Assembly: GCA_946807835.1 (NCBI GenBank)
Contig: OX327683.1
Coordinates: 15,443,001-15,507,000 of the forward strand
Origin: Ailanthus altissimus
Taxonomy: Eukaryota; Streptophyta; Magnoliopsida; Sapindales; Simaroubaceae
DNA: 64,000 bases
Direction: 5' to 3'
Below the pieces are notes generated by a model. The model saw only the letters and a list, made by a program, of their open reading frames with translations. It made no database searches and was not told where the DNA came from. Shown piece after piece: positions 23,275 to 35,884 of this stretch. Made by a program: the position numbers and the translations under genes. Every line of letters starts with the position of its first letter. The first letter of the stretch is position 1.

Positions 23275-26230
23275 AACAGTCCACAAATCAACGGTCATCT
23301 TTTGTCTATAAAAGGTACCAATATGAGGGAATTAATCACATGACTGACCTAATATAAGATATTCAATATATATACAGATGAAGGCGCCACAGTCCCTGCT
23401 CCTGACCTCTTGTTGCGGCACATTCTCTCGCAAACAAATCACCATTCAAGGGAATAAATTTGAGCTTTGTATGCCCCTCAAACTGTAAAATCTACACCTT
23501 TAAAGGTACAAAGGCATTACAACACGCAGAGGCTTCATAAATTTTATGATAATCTCCTCTAAGTAGTCGTTCACACTGGAATCATAAAGAACAATTGCCA
23601 TCCGAACAAGGTCGAGCTCTGCTACAAACCAATGTTCTTGATTGATATTCACATAGATATATACCTACAAAAAGAATTATTATATTATTTTAAACTTAAT
23701 GTTGTTACATGGACAGTAAAAAGTCATTACCATTCTTAAAAGTACCTTATTGATCAATGCCTACGATTTAACACTAATTAACTCGAGCTTTGTTTCGAGT
23801 GTATAAGCCAACAATGATTCGAGCCATTGATCATTGTCTGGAAGATTAGTGGTGAAAGACGTTCACCATATTTGTTGAATGTACTCTTAAAGATAAATAA
23901 AAGATACTCGTTAAATTCGTTAATAGTTAATATATACAACGGTATGATAATGTTATATGCACAATAAACGGATAACAAAATAGCTCATATAAAAATATGC
24001 ATTTACAGTTAAGCAATCTTATGAGTATATGTCAGAAAAATTTCTTTGACGCAAACGTAAAACCTTTAAATATTCATTTATGTGCTGTAAAATAAAGAAT
24101 ATGTATAAGTTTCGATACTATTAAATAACTCACAATATAAAAAAAAAGTGTAAAAATAAGTCCTCACTGAATCGTCAAGCCAGTGTTGTAGTAGGTCATT
24201 AAACCATATATAGTTGGCATCGAGTCCATCCAAATGAACCCGCTGCGTTGGGTCATTATTTTTTTATCCAATCCAGAATTCAGTAAATTTAACTTGATCA
24301 ATAAGAATCAACTGCTCATTTATGTTAATTGTAGGTGCTACTTGTAATTCCATCAGTTTCTTTTTCACGGGCTTTTTTAATAGATTGGTATATGGACTGA
24401 CTTGAGCTGCTACCTTCTTACGAAGGTGCCTATACCTGCTTATGTTTTCACCCAATAGAGTAAGTATAATTTTTACACTTGCAGGGCTATCAGCTACATG
24501 TTGTAAATCTATTGTCATAAGCTGATGCTGAGACTCGCTGGCAGGAGCAAATGTCTGAAAGTCAGTAGCCATGAATTTGATACCCTACAAAACCAAACAA
24601 TACCAGTTAATGTATTGACTTGTTAAACTTTGTACCCAATGTAATTTAGATTTAAAACGTACCATACTCTACCGTGCATCCTCAAAGATCTTGGCTAGCT
24701 TAAACTGTTTCACCAAGAGAGATATCTAATGCAATATATTTTCTTCGGCCTTTTCAATCTTGGTGGAAAGCTCGAAGTTAACCTTATCAATCCTAATAAA
24801 TAGTTTTTTTTCAAGATCATCCATCATCTTCTCCAGGACATGATACTGTGATGATGATGCACCGGACTCAAGCTATACATAAATAATTATAATCAATTTT
24901 TACAAGCTAATACTCATCAATAACATAAGTAATTATAATTCAAGAAAAAAAAATTAAATTATTATACCATTGATTCAGTCTCTAACGGGGCTTGAAATTC
25001 ATAGTCAGGCTAAAGATCATTGGTGAATTGAGTGTCCAGAATCTCAACTTTCTCTAACTTAAGACTCCCTCCCTATTTTTTAGATGGAATGCGCAAGTTT
25101 ACCGCCACGCGATAGTCCGTACTCTTCTCATGTTTGTGAGGCACCAACTTCCTATAAACCTCCAAAGCCTTTATAATATTTTAGATTTATTAATCATTAT
25201 TAGGAAAAATAACAAAAGTTATAAGAAAATTATATCTATTTTTTGTTGAACATAAAAGCATACCCCAACACCATCGAAGAGGACGTTTACGACGCTTTTA
25301 TATAATAGGGTGTCCGTACCATACCAATTTAAAATAGGCAAAAAATAGTCTCTATTCCTATGGACAAACAGCTCCTCTCATCTCAGGATCGCCTCGTAGA
25401 TCCACATTTGAGATGATAATAAATAAAAAAATTACAATGTCAACAAAATAAAATTTTATATATCCCAATATGATAACGAATCAAAATAATAGAATTACTC
25501 ACTAAGAATGCTTGACTAAATGAGTACAAGTTGTATGATTCCTTATTCAGTGTGCCCGCTTTTTTTACCTTCACTAACTTTTTAATTGGAGTCGTGTATA
25601 AACTATTGTAGAGTACAGTCTATGCAATTGTGCCCCAAGGATAAGCATTAAACTCATCTAGATTACCTATAAGATGAAGTACAAAATATTGTATGGCTCT
25701 ATTCCGATCACGTGACATTAACAATTTATGAAATACATAAAATAGACACATTTTTACTATATCTACGTCATTGTCAAATGTAACGCTCATGAACCACGGA
25801 TCCATATCCATGTAAGTCAACTCACTTCTACCCAAAAAACTATTTATGCCATAATCTATCACCTAACCCACTTACTATAGGATAATCATCATCCTCAAAC
25901 TAGTAATCAAATAAAATTATAGATGAGAGAATCTAATATGTCTTTTTTTCTATATAGAACCATAATTCTTCATATAAATTTTTGGTATGTACGCGTTTTA
26001 ATAAAATCTCATGTGCTAAAATACCTGAGAATGAAATATCTGATACATCCAAAAAATAACTAAAACATGTGGTTCTAAATATTTCGACCTGTCTCGAAGT
26101 CAATTTGTCTTTTATATTTTGTATAACCCATAACTTCTAGTAAGCATGTACGTTTACTTGATAAAAAATATTTTCAGCAATTACATAGTCTTTTGAGACA
26201 TTCTCTTTTCTGAAAAAATTAAAAAAAATT
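23275..26230 (-). pseudogene. DUF1985/Ulp1-like cysteine peptidase gene of the MULE
   Basis: An Ulp1/SENP-like (C48) peptidase gene carried by the MULE; relatives are related to SUMO proteases, but their role in transposition is unknown. The N-terminal DUF1985 domain lies at 25620-26160, with VEIFRTTCFSYFLD-type sequence, then VDIVKMCLFYVFHKLL and NLDEFNAYPWG. A middle region (24264-24572 is open for 102 codons) is low-similarity. The peptidase core is at 23340-23650: EHWF with the His codon at 23632-23634, VLYDSS with the expected Asp, then PQQEVRSRDCGAFI with the Gln and with the Cys codon at 23389-23391. All four catalytic positions are therefore still present. Stops between YDSS and the Cys block and throughout the upstream exons make it a pseudogene unless splicing removes them. 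Confidence 0.75.
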
Positions 26231-26454
26231 ATTAACATATAATATTTAAAAATATTATTATCAACATATAACTAACTATTAAATATAGATAAAAAAAATT
26301 ACAACTAACCAAAATGACATATAATTTTGACAAAACATTTTAAAATTATTTAATTAAATAATTATTAAACAATTTAAAATATAAAATTAAATAATTATTA
26401 ATAAATAAAATGATATATTTTTAAAATAATAAAAAATAAAAAAATTTAAAATTG

Positions 26455-26665
26455 TCACATTAGCGCCACGTGGCAACCCGAACCCGTCATCGGGCACGCA
26501 TCGTAGGGCGCAGCAGATGCCGTTGGGCGTGCACCACATTGCACGCCCAACGGTGTGCACCAAACGCTGTGGCACGTTATTGGCGCGTGCTTCTACGCAC
26601 CGGCTGCATGAAGCATATTCACCGCGCGTATAAGTATGTGCTGGCACGTGTCTCACAAAAAAGTT
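26455..26665. other. GC-rich subterminal block of the MULE
   Basis: A sharply GC-rich block between AT-rich flanks, with several short inverted pairs such as CCGTTGGGCGTGC (26520) and GCACGCCCAACGG (26539). These face each other and could form a hairpin with the loop ACCACATT. The overlapping frames on both strands (26387-26680 and 26470-26751) follow from composition. It may be a subterminal transposase-binding or regulatory region. Confidence 0.5.
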
Positions 26666-27020
26666 GCCAGAATCTGCCATTTTCGGCCATTTTTTATTTT
26701 ACACATATTTTCAACTTATTTTTCACACATCTATATATTTCTAACAATTAACTACAAAAACCACTCAAAATCATAAAAAAAAAAATTTTAAAAATAAACT
26801 TACCAATTTTCTCCTATTTTCGAAATTTTCAACTTCACAATAAATTATTTTAATTTCAATCTTCAAAATCTCTTAGGTTTATAGTCGATCTAAACAAAAT
26901 TGAAAGAAACAACTTTGTAACCGTGAGAGAGGGAGAGAAAGGCAGTGTCGGTGTGGTGTTAGAGAGAAAAATGAGATTTTAGGGGTGAGGGTAAAGTGGT
27001 AAGAAAAAATAAAATTTGGT

Positions 27021-27097
27021 TAATATAGTGGGACAAATTTTGACTCGGTCAAAATAAAATTTTTATTAATATTTTTGGTCAACTACGAAAATTTTCC
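27021..27097 (-). repeat. MULE right terminal inverted repeat, outer part
   Basis: On the minus strand this begins GGAAAATTTTCGTAGTTGAC, the partner of the left end at 19640. The 9-bp duplication AAATTATAA follows at 27098-27106. Confidence 0.75.
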
Positions 27098-27106
27098 AAA
27101 TTATAA

Positions 27107-27900
27107 TACAAATGAATAACTGAAGCTTAGCAAAAGATGAAGACAAATTGGGGTCTTGATGCATGGGTTTGGATGTAATTATTATATTATTAATTTAAAA
27201 AACTAAAAAGGAAATGAAAAATGGGATATTATTAATTGGTGCTTCTCATTTGTTGTATAGGGGTAGAATAGTCATTTTGTTTTGTTTTTTATATCTAAAA
27301 GGGCAATTTAGTCATTTTATATTGTTTGACACAATTTTTGTTAAGTCTCACGAAATATTCTTTAACAGCTGGATATTACTATCTATTTCATAAACTAATG
27401 GGTATTACTAATATTAAGCCTTACTTTGAGAGTATTTATGATAGTATCACATTAGTTTGTTTAATAATTATTTTAATTTTATTTGTTATTTATTTTTACA
27501 GAAAGAATAATGTCTCCAAATGATATAGAATTCTTTAGAATGATTTTTTTTATATTAATTGCATGTTATTTGAATATGTGAGCCCTCAATGTTATAAGAT
27601 AAAAATTGACACCCAAGCATACATAATTATTTAAAGGGACTTATGTGGGACATTATTTGAATATATAAAATCTTTCTTTCTCTAGTATTTTGATTCATGA
27701 GATTTTGATTTGAGAGGTAGAGACTGCCTATTTATACGAGAAGATGTGGTTTTATATTAGTAAGAAGTTACCTGGTTCTCTTAAAAGAAGTTTGTTATAA
27801 TTATTAGGTTGAAGATAGGAGATTATCTGCCTGTCTAGAAGTTGAAAAGTAAATTGAATAATTGTTTGCGGGAAACATTTTTTCTGAGTAGAAAAAACTT
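27107..27900. other. Intergenic or unrecognised 5' part of the next gene
   Basis: AT-rich. It could hold the N-terminal DUF1985 exon of the peptidase gene that becomes recognisable at 27900, but I see no convincing match. The frame at 27326-27523 encodes one hydrophobic stretch and is not supported otherwise. Confidence 0.4.
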
Positions 27901-29279
27901 GACCTACAAGTTTGCTAATACTTGATTCACTTCTGTAGACTTAGAGTAGTTCAATGATGAAAACTTAGTGAAATTAAGTTTATTCTATTTTATTCATTGT
28001 ATTTTGATCCTACACGACGAGCGTAGAAGGGTCAAGATTTTGTTCTAAGTATAATAAAAGATCTTGATGAGTTCAATAGAGATCTATGGGACAACATTAC
28101 ATGGAACGTATTGTATGACTCACTCAGTAAGGTAACCTTCTAGAAATTAGCAAAAATAAGAAAAGCTCTTGTAGAGAAAGGGCAAGAAAAATATAATATG
28201 TACGTAATTTGCTTTCGCCTTCCATGTGCATAATAATTTTGTTGTTTATTATTGATCTTAATAATTTATTTTATTGATAATAATTTATTTTTGAAATTAT
28301 CTTAAGTATAAATTTATGATGCCATAGTAATCTGTGGTGAGATTTTTATATTCGCAGTGGTCAACGCTTTCCTAGTATTTTGAATTAGAGAAGAGGCGGA
28401 CTCCTTTGTTCGTGAACATTGAGGAAACAATTTTAGAAAAGGGTTTGGTATATTTTTAATCTATTCACATATAATTATATAATTTTCGTTTAAAAATATG
28501 TGTTACCTAATTTTAAAATATTTGTAAGTTCTAGAGATACATCGTAAGTTAGTATTAAAAAATCATGAGAATGAGGAGGAGGCCATCTAATTGATAAGAA
28601 AATTAAAAATTTTGGCCGGTTGCTATGCCAAATCTTCATGGTATTGTATAAAGCTAGAGAGAGATGAGCTTTGTCTATTTCACTGACCTCAGAGATGATG
28701 ATATGAATGTTGAAGAGAGTGGCAATAAAGAAGAAGCTCTGCAAATATCTAGAGCAACGATATTTTTAATTACTTGTTAAATTTTGACAAAATTAACTTA
28801 ATTTCTATATAAAATGTACATTGATTATGGTTAATTTTTTTTATGTAGATTGAACATAACACATCATACAATTATAAAGTTATAAAGAAAATTAGAGAGA
28901 TGTAGGAATAAATTATGTAAAGAATATATTCAGACAAAACTGAGCTGATGAAAAAAATTGACTAAGATCGATGAGTTGATTTTTTAGAGGGTTGATCAAG
29001 TTTGAGATGATCTTATACATTAGATGAAATTGATGACGTAATAGTTCCAGATGTGTTCCTTCCAAACAGATATAAGTCAAAATATGGTAAGGAAATAAAT
29101 AAAATTTTCACTAAATTTAGGTTACATAACTTATCTAATTATATATTTTGTTTTAGCTTGGAGAAAACACAATGGATGACTTTCAGATAATACTTAACTG
29201 ACAATCTCACTAGCATCTAAATCTTACCTGATCCTTATCAAGATATGAGTATATATGGTGGGCAGGACAAGGATGTATG

Positions 29280-31991
29280 TGTCACGCCCCAGACCCAAAA
29301 GATCTGACACGCGACATCACTTACATTCATTCAATAATATTTTTAAGCACATTCATTTTAATTTCTTTCAGAATTAAAGCAATTGAATTATGACTGGGAC
29401 AATTAGTAAACCGGAGATACGCAGAGTTTTCTCAGATATAAACACTCTACTACGTCACCAGTAGCAACTTTGTTATCGAGAGCCCAGAATATATTCATTG
29501 CAAAATTCTTACTTAAAATCATCCAATAACCACGCTTTATAAAACTTAAACCAAATTCAATCCACACACAATAAAATAATACATAAGTATTTATTCAATA
29601 GGGACAAATCAAATATCATATCCTACGTGTCCCCAAATGAAACACTTAGCAACCTAACAACTTAGGGAACCCAAGGAACAGCAGAAGTCTTGCCAAATCC
29701 GCTAAGCACACATGTACCTTATTTACCTGAAATCACCATAAACTATAATGAGTATAAAACTCAGTAAGCATACTTGTCTTTCATATATCAAATACAAATA
29801 ATATATGTACACAATGCATATGTATGATATATTGTGACCAATCAAAATCATAATCTTATCAAATCACAAATCATGTAAGCGCTTACACATTCTTTCAAAA
29901 CACATAATAGGAATACCATCACTCAACTACTACTTAGTAGGACTTACATATCACATATCACATAATGAGCCAAATGTCACTCATAGGTGACATACCGTAT
30001 GAGAGGAATAGTACAAGTGAGGTCTTTAAATTACACATATATAACGTTTATGCCCGAAGGTAAAAGCCAAACCCTCACCCTGATCATCGGTGAGTCCTCT
30101 CACATGCACCAATACGCCACCACACGAATGTGATGACTCACACTTCCTTTAGGTACCAATAGGATCCTCCCTACATACGAAACACATAACATATACCAAT
30201 CCCGAAGGAAAGGCCCCACATAAAGGCTCCACAAATCACATAAAATGCCTACTAAGTTAACAGTGAGTTCAAGTACCCTCAAATCACAAAATATTTCTCA
30301 TTGACATATTACACTTTAAAAGCTTTCTTTGTTAAACACATCTTATTTTGGAAAGCTCACTTTCAAAAACACATGTATGTCCATGCTCAATGTCAATGCT
30401 CACATTCATAAACATATATTCACATTTCATATCAAAATATACTTTAACATATCATAAACATATTCTTAACCCCATTTACAAAATCATACAAAATAATTAC
30501 TATGTTTATTGTGATTTCAGTAGTAAGTCTAGTATACTTACCTCTTAACACTTTCAGCTACAAGGCTTATATCTCCTTAACCTATCAATGGAGATTAATC
30601 CTTTTATAAGCCTCACAATTCACACAAAATACTTTAAATGGCTTACAAAATTATACACAATGCATTTATCACATCAAATTGGTCTAAATACTTGGTTTCT
30701 CAAAACCTGTCATTCTAACCACTTACACTTAACAAAATTTTCTAATACATCAAATGATGTTCAATTACTCCAAAATCAGAATATACCATTCTTGACTCAT
30801 ATATCCTTCTTATATATGAATATTATATCAAAATTCCTACACAATCCTTTCCATACACACCATCAAATCCAAACTACTAACCTAACAGGATCAAGATACT
30901 TACTAAACAGTATTCAATCTCCTAATTTTATAAATTCATATACTAACTCAAAAATTGTAAAACTACCATAGAAATACTCTTGACACATATTCCAATTCAT
31001 GATAAATAGTTTACTTCAAAATAACTGCCAAAAGTATTTTAAAACTATTTTATTCTATAGCTTTAAAAATCTGTTAATCAAATACTACAATGAGCTTATA
31101 CATTTTAGAAAATCATAACACTTCAACCACAATGATCTAAATTCTCAATTCTGAGTATATTATATTAGACATATAAACCTATCATATTCCATAAATTCGT
31201 AATTTTTAAAGATCATTCAGTATGACAAAAATTGTTTGTCACTGTATTATACTGTTCACACAGGAAATTTACAGAATTTCAGGGTCATTTTGGTAAATTC
31301 ACAACAAATTCAATTTCTGGAATTTTGAATCGATTCAAAGTCTCAGATGATCCTAAACATGTCTAATTTCATATATTCAAAATTCAAAACCAGAATCGGA
31401 TTACAAAAATTTATAAAATTCCTGGATCAAGAGACTATCAAGCAGAAATTTTACAATTCATCATAATTTATCAAGCTATCTTATAGATCATCATCAATTC
31501 TCATCATATCATACGAAATACATATCAAATCCTCAATTATACATATTTCCAAAAATAAAAAATTAAAGAAATTAACTTAATTAACACCAATAAATTGATA
31601 ATTAGTTGTGATATACCTCTAAAGATCTAAAATTCCAATTTTCTTCTTCTTCTTCTCTTTCTCTCTCCTCTATTTCTCTCTTCTCTCTCTTAAAATGGGT
31701 AGCTCGACCAAAAAATGGTAAATTAGGGTTCTAAAAGTGTATTTTTATACTAAGTGGCTAATTTTTAATATTTACAAATTTACCCCCAAAACTTTCAAAG
31801 TATTACAATTTGGTCCCTAAAATAAAACTAAAGTCTTGCAATTAAATCCAATGCTAATTGTATGACTTTAACCTATACAAACACTACTAATAATAATATA
31901 TAAATCAAGTATCGCCTACATACAAATAAAATACGTATATTTATACATATATAAATATTTATTCTTACCGTTGTGGATACTGGTTACTACA
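29280..31991 (-). mobile_element. Solo LTR, 2712 bp, with 5-bp target duplication
   Basis: Starts TGTCACGCCCC and ends TTACTACA, with GTATG at 29275-29279 and again at 31992-31996. The GGGGCGTGACA end, read on the minus strand, is typical of 3' ends of plant Ty3/gypsy LTRs (Tekay/Del-like), so I read the orientation as minus; that is inference. A CT-rich tract at about 31638-31690 and several small frames (30100-30282, 30348-30548, 30588-30971) lie within it. The 127-codon frame has no family resemblance. No primer-binding site or internal region remains. Confidence 0.83.
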
Positions 31992-32966
31992 GTATGGGAT
32001 AAACACACCTCATACTCATATACCAATCTTATACCATGAAAGATCAAGAAGAGAAAGAATGAATTTTAAGTACAACCTCAGTGCAATGAGTAAGAGGTAG
32101 ACATAAATCTGCTGCAATTGATAGACTTGGCTGTCTAAGCTAAGTTTGAGGCTTGGCTTCATAATGGTAAGGGTGAAGTCAACTTACTGTTGCTTGATGC
32201 TACCCTAGAATGGTTTTGAGAGATATTAGAGAAATGGCTTGATGACTTTATAAGTGAAAATTACATATATATTGGATTTTATTTGCTTCAAAATTAACTA
32301 ATTTTTAACTTTATTTGTTGAGTTTTTCATCACAATAATGAGTACATGAATTTGGTCCAGACAAAGACGTGCAAGTATAATGATGCATTGCCACAAAAGT
32401 TTACTTGTGTGGATACATATTTCTTTGTAAGTTTTTTTTTAGTTCTTTAACATTTTAAATTAATTTTCTTATTGACATATATTGATTACTAATTTTGTTA
32501 AAATTTTAAGAGTCTTATATGTATGTCTACATGTAACACGCTACATACTATCTGTTATTCCATGAGACAAGAGGTTGTTGTTGTAAGCCTTAAGGCTCAA
32601 AGAAGAATTATTTAGTGGAAAAATGTTTGGTGAGGTTAACAAGGTAAAATATTTATGGGTTAAAGGATTTATTTATTTTATTCATATTGTATTATTTACA
32701 AGATAATGTCTAATTTTATGTAGATTTATATTCATGTCAACTACAAGTTAGAGCACTGAGTTATGATTGAGGTGGATCTCGTGCTTTAGAAAATCATTAT
32801 CTATAATTCTAGTATTAATGGATAAGTTAATGGTATGATGAAGACTTGTGTCGCACCATTATGTATTTTAATACCTATAGACCTATAGATTTTATGATTT
32901 TAAGAATGAAGTTATACTAGACTTGTCCCTCTTTGATATATTTATGTTAAGATAAGATGTGCCCTA

Positions 32967-33447
32967 TGTCACGGACCTTTTCGAGAACCATGCAATCTTA
33001 GAAGTGTTACATGCTAAGCAGTTGAGAAAATCATATAAAGAGAAGAAAAACACGCACACCAAGTGTTTGCACGAATGCTCTTTATATTATTGAAGAGAAA
33101 ATAAAGCTATGAGATGAATTATACAAATGAGGGTCTCCCCTTTATATACTAGCAGCCCTATACAATCGACAGCTGAGATTTAAACGATATAACAGTGTAT
33201 ATATAAGATGTAATAATATGTCCTAGAATATTCCTAGATGCCATCACATATTCCCTGGAATATTCCTTTCCTAATTAAGGTTAACAACCCTAATAAGTCG
33301 CGGGCTTGACTTGATTCTTTACTCATGTCAGCGGATCTTCTAGAAGCTCTGGCCCACAATCTGTTCCAGCAACCCTTAAAGCCTCTAGGAAGCTTTGTCG
33401 CAAACCAAGTGTTCGAGGAAATGCTTGAGAATACTTAGGGTGTGACA
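32967..33447 (-). repeat. 3' LTR of the gypsy element
   Basis: Plus-strand ends TGTCACGG and GTGTGACA. It has the same length (481 bp) as 35885-36365. By eye the two differ at roughly 65-70 positions (about 14 %), mostly transitions, so the insertion is old. Confidence 0.88.
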
Positions 33448-33462
33448 TTTTCCCCCACTAAA
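33448..33462 (-). promoter_or_regulatory. Polypurine tract of the gypsy element
   Basis: On the minus strand this reads TTTAGTGGGGGAAAA, directly before the 3' LTR. It is the classic plus-strand primer position. Confidence 0.8.
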
Positions 33463-33950
33463 TTCACGCGACGCCTTTGTCGCGTTTTCACTTGAAATTG
33501 CACACCTCGTTCTTCAATCTGACGCTGTGCGCTCTCGTATTTCCAGTGTGCTCCAATATTGGGTACCCCTTTCCACTTGACAATATACTCATGCCTTGGA
33601 GGTGGATTTCTCTTCTGCACTGTCCATCCATCCTGGATGAGTTTCGCTCTGTTGTCGTCCCATGTGGAAATCCTTAAAGGTCATTGTTTCTGCATCATGT
33701 CTTCCATACCCCATCGATATTGCTTCAAACAGCTCTTAGGAGACATTGGATGCAGCTGTTGTTTCAAAGGTATCCCTACCTTATGCGAGACATTGCCAAC
33801 CCTTTTGGCAATAATAAATGACCCCTTGTCCCTGCGATCAAGGCCCTTGTGAAGTGGGTGTGCTATCTTACATTTTGGTAGAAATATCATCTCCATCACC
33901 AAGTCCCTCGTACGATGTTTGACACGGCTCAAGTTGCTAAACGACACCCA
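33463..33950 (-). pseudogene. Integrase C-terminus plus chromodomain (gypsy pol 3' end)
   Basis: Minus strand. The block DRRDKGSFIIAKRVGNVSHKV (33782-33844) fits the integrase C-terminal region of chromoviruses (GPF..L.KVGNVAYKL in relatives). It is followed at 33480-33620 by HEYIVKWKGVPNIGAHWKYE, a chromodomain of the kind that targets such elements to chromatin. Stops separate the pieces. The deletion junction to the protease/RT side lies near 33945-33955. Confidence 0.7.
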
Positions 33951-34610
33951 CACTCGCTAACTCCTTGAGCTGCCCCCGCAACTCATCTAATCCCGATTGA
34001 GGCATCTGTACTGTAGTTAGAAGCATCAATCCTAGCTTCAACTATTTCCCATGCTCAATATTACCTTGATGTGGCTGCAACTATGGTATGTCAGTTGGCA
34101 CGACCCTCTTGTGCTCCTCGACCACTTTCGCAACCCCCGTTGGTAGCTTGCCCTCACCCCTTGTCGCCTTATCATCCATCCCCCTCACTGTGGTTGGATG
34201 TACTTCTCTTTTGCGCCTAGCAACTCCCATTAGTTGAATGGCGAAAAGGATTTTAGTGTTGGCTTTCGGCTGAGATTGCCCACCCTTGAGCTTGTCTACC
34301 GTCGGTATCATGTAAGACCCTCCTTGCATGATACACACGTAGTCGTGTCGAGAAAGCAGCACCACATCGTACTACCTCAAGAACTCTATACCTAACACCA
34401 CATCGAAATCATCAAGAGGTGCTACAGAGAAATTTACCTCGCTGTGCCATTTATCTAAGTGGATATCGACCCCTCGAACCACCCCATCCAGTGGCTTGGC
34501 CGCAGCATTTACCGATTTAAGGAACTCCTCTTCTTTCTCCACGTAAAGTCTCAAGCGCTTTGCCTCCGCATGCTTAATAAAGTTGTGCGTCGCGCCAGAA
34601 TCTATCAGTA
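33951..34610 (-). pseudogene. Gypsy protease and start of reverse transcriptase
   Basis: The retropepsin active site DSGATHNF is encoded at about 34587-34602 on the minus strand. Downstream are VRGVDIHLDKWHSEVNF and DFDVVLGIEFL (34372-34420), the second protease signature. The linker VVEEHKRVVPTDIP (about 34081-34125) and LDELRGQLREL (about 33965-34000) mark the start of the RT domain, after which the core is deleted. A stop just before VLIDSG is probably a decayed codon. Confidence 0.75.
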
Positions 34611-35859
34611 CTTAGGTCTTTATGCAGTTGATATAGGCTTCAACATACATGAATGCCTTTCTCGTTGGTGCGCTGGTACGTCGCTTGGCTTTTATTATGT
34701 TGAGCAGCTGCAAACACCCCATTTGATCCTGCTCGCAAGCCTTGTGTGCTGTAACCATTGCGTTGATAGCATTCTTCTTCGGGCAGTCCTTGACCTAGTA
34801 ATCCCCATCGCAAAGGAAGCAGCTTGTCTTCGGTCCATTCCCTCTATGGCTGTGGCACTTTTTCTTTTCCCATTTGGGCGGCTTATTTTTCTCCTCCTCA
34901 TCCTCCGGAGGCTGAACCTCTTTGGCGTCCCCACCTTTGCTGTGATTGGGTCTTGAATGTTTGAACTTTCCCGAGTTACCCTTGTGGTAATCCATGAGTA
35001 TTTCTGCCAATGTTAGAGCGTTGGATATTTTGGTTACCCCGCGTCGCTTTAATTCATTGGATGCCCATGTTTGCAACCCGTGTAGAAAATTGAACAACAA
35101 GTCCTCCTCGCTTATATTGGGAATCTGGAGCATTAACAAGGAGTACTCCTTGACGTACTCGCGGATGGACTTGGTTTGCTTCAATTCCTTTAACCACTTT
35201 TGAGCGTCGTGCGCCACATTCTCCGGATAGAACTGACTCTTCAGCTCCCGTTGCAACTCTGCCCAGGTGTTGATTGTATAGGTACCCTTGTGTATCTCCT
35301 CGCTTTTCCTGCGCCACCATAGAATTGCATGGTCAGAAAGATATAAGGTCGCAGTGTTTACCTTGTCTTCGTCCCGGACACCAATGGCGTCGAAGTATCT
35401 TTCTATATGCCAAAATTAGTTATCGAGCTCCTTGACGTTCCGCTTACTGCTGAACTACTTCGGTTCAGGAGCCTCAAATCTTGGCCCCCCTTGAGCAGCA
35501 ACAGACCCATTCGCTACTGCTCGCTTGCACAATATCACATCCTCATTGACAGCGTCAAACCGTCAACGTAGCTCCTCCACTTGGGCTTGAACTTTGTTAA
35601 TGGTGGTGTATACCTTCTCCTGGAAAGCCTTAATCCAGTCACGCTGCCAATCAGCGTAACTCTCGATAGATGTGTCGATGAGGGAGCGCAGCTCATCCCC
35701 TTGAGTGTCGAGTCCCGCCTCGAGCTTCTCTACTTGCTGCTCCAACTCCCCAAGACAATCCGTCGCCTTTCCCACAGCGCCACCTAGTGTTGTCACCATG
35801 TTCCCGAACTCATGGCCTGGATCGACAAACTTGTCGCGAGGTACACTGTCTTTCTCCAT
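34611..35859 (-). pseudogene. Gypsy gag
   Basis: The probable start is the ATG at 35859 (MEKDSVPRDKF). A coiled-coil-like stretch LGELEQQVEKLEAGLDTQGDE follows. The retrotransposon Gag domain is at 34795-35450: LKSQFYPENVAHDAQKWLKEL, then IREYVKEYSLLMLQIP, and FLHGLQTWASNEL. A basic tail and one zinc knuckle (CFLCDGDY then KDC, about 34780-34820) close it; the knuckle His reads Tyr and the next residue is a stop. Frameshifts occur near 35260 and 35450-35560. Frames on the plus strand here are antisense shadows. Confidence 0.8.
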
Positions 35860-35867
35860 CTTTGAAC

Positions 35868-35883
35868 CTCGCTCTGATACCAA
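35868..35883 (-). promoter_or_regulatory. Primer-binding site of the gypsy element (initiator tRNA-Met)
   Basis: On the minus strand this reads TGGTATCAGAGCGAGG, beginning 1-3 bases after the 5' LTR. The first 12 bases are an exact match to the usual plant initiator tRNA-Met complement. Confidence 0.88.
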
Positions 35884-35884
35884 A

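Larger units (their letters stand above)
19640..27097. mobile_element. Ulp1-bearing Mutator-like element (Kaonashi-type MULE)
   Basis: The ends are inverted repeats: the left begins AGAAAATTTTTGTAGTCGGC and the right, on the minus strand, GGAAAATTTTCGTAGTTGAC. They are flanked by the 9-bp duplication AAATTATAA. The similarity extends inward for about 400 bp, through a CT-rich block and ATTTTGAAGATT with GAAGTTGAAAA (about 20568-20605 left, about 26838-26870 right), once a 670-bp insertion in the left arm (19728-20397) is removed. Inside are a mudrA transposase relic (+) and a convergent DUF1985/Ulp1-like peptidase relic (-). That arrangement is known from Kaonashi and similar Ulp1-bearing MULEs in plants. 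It has no intact transposase, so it is not autonomous now. Confidence 0.83.

Noticed and set aside
34459..34956. 165-codon plus-strand frame in the gypsy element
   Set aside because: It is antisense to gag and protease, which are recognised on the minus strand.
35868..35883. tRNA-like sequence TGGTATCAGAGC at several places
   Set aside because: Only the 3'-end complement of initiator tRNA-Met is present beside an LTR; these are primer-binding sites, not tRNA genes. No complete tRNA cloverleaf was seen in the window.
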